A program made the translations under genes and the position numbers. From the IMG/VR virus record IMGVR_UViG_3300043408_000064, positions 1-23,831 of that record: a stretch of 23,831 nucleotides of DNA. The stretch is one strand, 5' to 3'. This DNA comes from a virus. Below the pieces are notes generated by a model, which saw nothing but the letters and a program-made list of their open reading frames with translations, was not told where the DNA came from and searched no databases. Shown piece by piece: positions 20,350 through 23,831 of this stretch. Positions within the stretch are counted from its first letter, which is position 1; each line of letters starts with the position of its first letter.

Positions 20350-22995
20350 TTGTCTGATGAAGTAATGACACTCGCCCCTGCTAGTAAAAAGCAAGAGCAA
20401 TTCCTGAACTCAGACGCGACGATTACCTTAGCTGGAGGAAGTGCCGGGTGCTTTGACAAAGACACTGAATACCTTACTCCTGAAGGTTGGAAGAAGTTCT
20501 CTGAGTACAAAGAGGGTGAATTGGTTGCTGAATACAACCCTACTCGGGAAACGGTACTGTTTACAGAACCTCTTGAATACATCAAGAAACCCTGTGAACT
20601 GTTCTACCGCTTTGTCTCGGATGACTTTGACTTCTGTCTGAGCGCTGAACATCGTGTTGCGTATTTTGATACTCCAAACGGAACGATCCAGACGATTCTT
20701 GCTGAAGAATTGTTTGCTCGTCTGAAGGAAAAGTCATTTACAGGCTTTGTCCTCGTATTCACCAAAGAAGGTCGAAAGTACGTTCCGATTGAGACGTGTA
20801 ATGCCTTCTTGCAATACACCAAGAATGCTAATAAGTACTGTTTTTCGGTACAGAGCACATTCCTTCTGGTTCGTCGCTCTGGGATGGTTTACGTCAGTGG
20901 TAACTCTGGAAAGGCTCTCCGACACGGTGAGAAAGTCCTGACAGACCAAGGTTTTCGCAATATCGAAGATGTCGCTGTTGGTGATACTGTAATCACGCCA
21001 AATAACACCAAGGAAACGATTGTTGGTGTTTACCCTCAAGGTCTAGTGCATATCTATCGTGTGACCTTCTGGGATGGTTCTACTGTAGATACTTGTGGTG
21101 AGCATCTGTGGTCTGTGCGATACGACATTGAATCCGACTTTGCCGTACAGAACACCTTGCAGCTCCGAGAGAAACTACGAGACGGTCATCAACCTCGTAT
21201 TCCAATCACTGATGCACTTGACCTTCCTGGTTCGACGATCCAACAGACTCTTGATCGCTGCAAGAAGTACTTCAAGAACGCAAGCAATCCGGATGACAAC
21301 GACAGTCTGTATCACGCCTTTCCTCTAGGATTGACGAATTGGGCTGTCCTGGCTCCTGCTGAAGAACTACCTGCTCTACAGCAGGACTTTCGCTCTCTTG
21401 GTTTCCTAGCTCGATTGAATGCTTCTGGTACAGGTCTGACGATTCGAGGTAAAGACTTCAGCATGTTGCTTGACCCTGAATACAACCTTGACGTGTACCC
21501 AGAAGTCGATAACTTCATCCTGAAGATCGAAGCTATCGGTCAAGACTACGCAACCTGCATTGCAATCTCTGGTCCTGACAAGCTGTTCATCACGTCGAAT
21601 TTCGTCGTTACGCACAATACGTTCGTGTCCCTCCTAATCGCTCTAAAGTTCATGCAACACCCTAGGGCAACAGGAGTAATCTTCCGTCGTACCAGCAAAA
21701 TGATTACCTCTCCTGGTAGTATTTGGCACGAAGCTGTAAGTCTATATACAAGCGTCTACAAAACAGGATTGCGTATCCGACATCGGGAAAACGAAATTGT
21801 CTTTCCTAATGGTGCTCTGTTGAAGTTCAGTCACATGCAGCACGCAAGTAATATGTATGACCATAAGGGTGGACAATACAGCCTAGTCATCTTTGATGAA
21901 GCAACTGATTTCACAGAAGAAATGGTTGTGTATCTGCTGTCTCGTATGCGTAATGCCTACGTAGACTACAAACCGCAGATGTTCATGATGACTAACCCTG
22001 ACTACAACAGCTTTTTGAGGCATTGGATTCAGGATTACTACCTAGATCCTACCGGTCTTCCATACCAAGAACGCAGCGGTCATAAGAGATATTTCTTCCG
22101 TCAAGGCAACAGTATGCTTTGGTATAACAGCCTTGAAGAAGCAGAAGCTGTTCACGGTTCTGGCGCGGAGAGTGGCATTAGCTCGTTCTCTTTCATTCCA
22201 GCCACTTGTCGGGACAACCCTCCTCTGCTCAAGGCACAACCAGACTACATCAGTCGATTGATGTCTCTACCTCGCGTAGAAATGGAACGACTCCTGCTTG
22301 GGTCTTGGTTTGCTAGACCGGAAGCATCGGGGTTGTTTAAGCGCGAGTGGTGCGAGATTGTGAAGTATCCGAATGCTCGTGCTATCAAGCGAGTAAGGTG
22401 TTGGGACTTTGCGATGTCTCTACCTTCAGAGCAATACCCGAATCCTGACTGGACACGAGGAACGCTTGTATCTAAGGATAAGCAGAGTGTCTATACAGTA
22501 GAAGACATGGTGTCTATCCGTGATCGTGTTCACAAGGTCGAAGACTTGCTTTTCCGTACTGCGATCCGAGATGGTCAAGAGGTTGTGATTAGTATTCCTC
22601 TTGATCCTGCTGCCGCTGCTGGTGCGTATGCTCGTGACCTAGCTCGTAGGCTTGCTGAAATGGGTTTTACTGTAAAGCTACAGAAACCCGTCAAGAGCAA
22701 GATGGTTCGTTTTGCTCCTTTCAGTTCCTTGGCTCAAGCTGGCTTTGTTCAGGTTGTCGAAGGAGATTGGAACAAGGACTTCTTTGAAGAGCTAGAGATA
22801 TTCGACGGTGACAAGAAGCGTAAAGACGATATTGTTGATACGTGCTCCGATGCGGTGATTGTTCTAAACAAAGAACTACAACTACCTTCGTTTAGTCTAC
22901 CGACAGACCTTACGGGGTCTGGTACGCATCAATTTGGGTTTCAGCAGAACAGTATTAGTACAGGCGGGTCCGTAGAAGGATTCACCTTAGTCTGA
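20350..22995 (+). CDS. terL: Terminase large subunit with two inteins
   Basis: 881 residues from TTG 20350 (AAGAAGG 8 bases upstream; ATG 20365 is the alternative). The mature extein (33 + 3 + 458 = 494 residues) is the packaging motor: Walker A AGGSAGSGKT is split by two inteins, Walker B LVIFDE (512-517), coupling motif MTNP (547-550), and nuclease acids Asp686 (CWDFA), Asp752 (PLDP) and Asp826/827/830 (KDDIVD). It translocates DNA into the capsid with ATP and cuts concatemers. Both inteins must leave before the P-loop exists. The portal gene follows 41 bases after the stop. Confidence 0.96.
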   Translation: MSDEVMTLAPASKKQEQFLNSDATITLAGGSAGCFDKDTEYLTPEGWKKFSEYKEGELVAEYNPTRETVLFTEPLEYIKKPCELFYRFVSDDFDFCLSAEHRVAYFDTPNGTIQTILAEELFARLKEKSFTGFVLVFTKEGRKYVPIETCNAFLQYTKNANKYCFSVQSTFLLVRRSGMVYVSGNSGKALRHGEKVLTDQGFRNIEDVAVGDTVITPNNTKETIVGVYPQGLVHIYRVTFWDGSTVDTCGEHLWSVRYDIESDFAVQNTLQLREKLRDGHQPRIPITDALDLPGSTIQQTLDRCKKYFKNASNPDDNDSLYHAFPLGLTNWAVLAPAEELPALQQDFRSLGFLARLNASGTGLTIRGKDFSMLLDPEYNLDVYPEVDNFILKIEAIGQDYATCIAISGPDKLFITSNFVVTHNTFVSLLIALKFMQHPRATGVIFRRTSKMITSPGSIWHEAVSLYTSVYKTGLRIRHRENEIVFPNGALLKFSHMQHASNMYDHKGGQYSLVIFDEATDFTEEMVVYLLSRMRNAYVDYKPQMFMMTNPDYNSFLRHWIQDYYLDPTGLPYQERSGHKRYFFRQGNSMLWYNSLEEAEAVHGSGAESGISSFSFIPATCRDNPPLLKAQPDYISRLMSLPRVEMERLLLGSWFARPEASGLFKREWCEIVKYPNARAIKRVRCWDFAMSLPSEQYPNPDWTRGTLVSKDKQSVYTVEDMVSIRDRVHKVEDLLFRTAIRDGQEVVISIPLDPAAAAGAYARDLARRLAEMGFTVKLQKPVKSKMVRFAPFSSLAQAGFVQVVEGDWNKDFFEELEIFDGDKKRKDDIVDTCSDAVIVLNKELQLPSFSLPTDLTGSGTHQFGFQQNSISTGGSVEGFTLV
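20449..20904 (+). mobile_element. Intein 1 in TerL (Cys1, mini-intein)
   Basis: 152 residues (TerL 34-185), inserted after GGSAG. Starts with Cys34 (CFDKDTEYLTPEGWKKF, block A), has block B LSAEHRVAYF with His101, and ends CFSVQSTFLLVRRSGMVYVS-GN before Ser186. This is a class 1 intein: Cys nucleophile, terminal Asn, Ser +1. The penultimate residue is Gly instead of His, a variant seen in phage terminase inteins. There is no room for a homing endonuclease domain. Confidence 0.9.
20914..21618 (+). mobile_element. Intein 2 in TerL (Ala1, class 3-like)
   Basis: 235 residues (TerL 189-423), inserted between Lys188 and Thr424 of the P-loop. It begins with Ala (ALRHGEKVLTDQGF), so the usual Cys/Ser1 is absent. 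Block B CGEHLWSV has His252 and Trp254, block F has Cys403 (TCIAISGPDKLFIT), and it ends FVVTHN with Thr421, His422, Asn423. Trp, block-F Cys and Thr are the triplet that defines class 3 inteins, where the block F Cys is the nucleophile. The middle ~120 residues may be a decayed endonuclease remnant (e.g. LQQDFRSLGFLARLN). Confidence 0.9.
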
Positions 22996-23036
22996 CATTC
23001 CTTATAATCAAGTTTTATAAATACAAGGAGAACCCT

Positions 23037-23831
23037 TTGGTAGATACAAAGAAATCAAGTAATCCTTTGGATACCCCAGAGAGTTTTACCCTAAGTGAAA
23101 TTGGTTATTCAGGTCAGAAGCTGATCCAAGGTCTGTCCGTGCAGGAAACTAAACGCGAGTTGAACTTTCCTCATAACGTACAGACCTTCAAAGAAATGTC
23201 CTACCACCCTAGCATTAATGCTGCTTTGAGTATGTACAACACGATGGTTGCTAAGGCTAACTATCGCTTTGTAGAACCAGAGAATGCTACCGCTAAGGAA
23301 AAGAAGCAGACTGAGTTTGTACGCGAAGTGTTCAACGATATGGATCGTCCTCTTTCGGATGTAATCCAAGACATCATGTCAATGAACACCTTTGGTTTTT
23401 CTGTAATCGAAAAGGTATACAAGAAGCGCAAAGGTAATAACTCGCAGTATCCCGATGGTCGTATCGGTATCAAGAAGCTAGGTCTTCGGAACCAAGAGAG
23501 TATTGACAAGTTCGTATTCGATAACACAGGTAACGACATCGTTGGTGTAAAGCAAGATATCAGCAAGATTGAAGATCCTTTCAGTCGTTTTGCTAATCGA
23601 GCAAAGACAGACGTTGTTCTTCCTCGTTCTAAGGTCATGCTCTTTACTACAGGTCGTGCTACGGATAATCCTTACGGTGTATCTCCTCTTCGTGACGTGT
23701 ACCTTCCTTGGAAGTACCTGACAAGTATCGAAGAGTTAGAAGCTGCTGGTGTTGCTAAGGATCTGCAAGGTCTTCCCGTACTGTACGTTCCTGCACAGTA
23801 TATGTCCCCTGACGCTAGTACAGAACAGAAG
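23037..23831 (+). CDS. Portal protein, 3' end outside the window
   Basis: At least 265 residues from TTG 23037 with AAGGAG 6 bases upstream; the frame is open to the window end. Sequence such as FTLSEIGYSGQKLIQG, SYHPSINAALSMYNTMVAK and IQDIMSMNTFGFSVIEKVY is typical of phage portal proteins (DUF935-like relatives), and the position right after terL supports it. The portal is the dodecameric vertex ring through which TerL pumps DNA. No inteins or interruptions are visible in this part. Confidence 0.85.
   Translation, partial: MVDTKKSSNPLDTPESFTLSEIGYSGQKLIQGLSVQETKRELNFPHNVQTFKEMSYHPSINAALSMYNTMVAKANYRFVEPENATAKEKKQTEFVREVFNDMDRPLSDVIQDIMSMNTFGFSVIEKVYKKRKGNNSQYPDGRIGIKKLGLRNQESIDKFVFDNTGNDIVGVKQDISKIEDPFSRFANRAKTDVVLPRSKVMLFTTGRATDNPYGVSPLRDVYLPWKYLTSIEELEAAGVAKDLQGLPVLYVPAQYMSPDASTEQK

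Noticed and set aside
21028-21540. Active homing endonuclease in intein 2
   Set aside because: No LAGLIDADG motif pair or other nuclease motif is visible; at most a decayed remnant.

Overview
The window is part of a tailed double-stranded DNA bacteriophage genome (Caudoviricetes). The clearest evidence is at the right end, in the order probable small terminase subunit, virion adhesin-like proteins, large terminase subunit (TerL) and the start of the portal protein, with a PhoH-like ATPase and a ClpP-like protease on the opposite strand. The host cannot be read directly. Gram-negative start signals (frequent TTG starts behind GAAAGGA/AAGGAG), a PEP-CTERM-like tail on one protein, a canonical parS site and a GC-rich imported esterase module fit a high-GC proteobacterium, possibly a betaproteobacterium; this is inference.

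Layout: (1) 1-3512, + strand: small, mostly unknown genes, including a tandem duplication of a two-gene unit whose second copy has lost the ATG and the stop codon of its first gene, closed by a terminator at 3486-3512. (2) 3541-4290: no convincing gene; holds a boxA-like sequence and hairpins. (3) 4291-7827, + strand: a more GC-rich accessory block of small unknown genes, one membrane peptide, iteron-like 16-mers, a perfect parS palindrome at 7097-7112, and a terminator. (4) 7838-8500: no gene; two copies of a palindromic repeat flank a sigma70-like promoter, then terminators for the leftward genes. (5) 8501-13747, - strand: ClpP-like protease, PhoH, small genes, a tandem array of divergent ~90-100-residue paralogs and a coiled-coil protein. 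(6) 13748-16846: about 3 kb without a convincing gene, carrying strongly nested inverted repeats that look like structured RNAs, and a dispersed repeat whose copies point towards the genes on either side. (7) 16847-23831, + strand: packaging and adhesin genes.

The most striking feature is in TerL (20350-22995). Its Walker A P-loop GGSAG-SGK-T is interrupted by two inteins separated by only three extein residues (SGK). The first (152 residues) looks like a standard Cys1 class 1 mini-intein. The second (235 residues) starts with Ala and has the Trp/Cys/Thr residues expected of class 3 inteins. Both must splice out to make the ATPase site of the packaging motor. Other notable features are the parS site, the structured noncoding region, the paralog array, and a probable esterase/LamG adhesin with a sharp GC boundary, inserted between the terminase genes.
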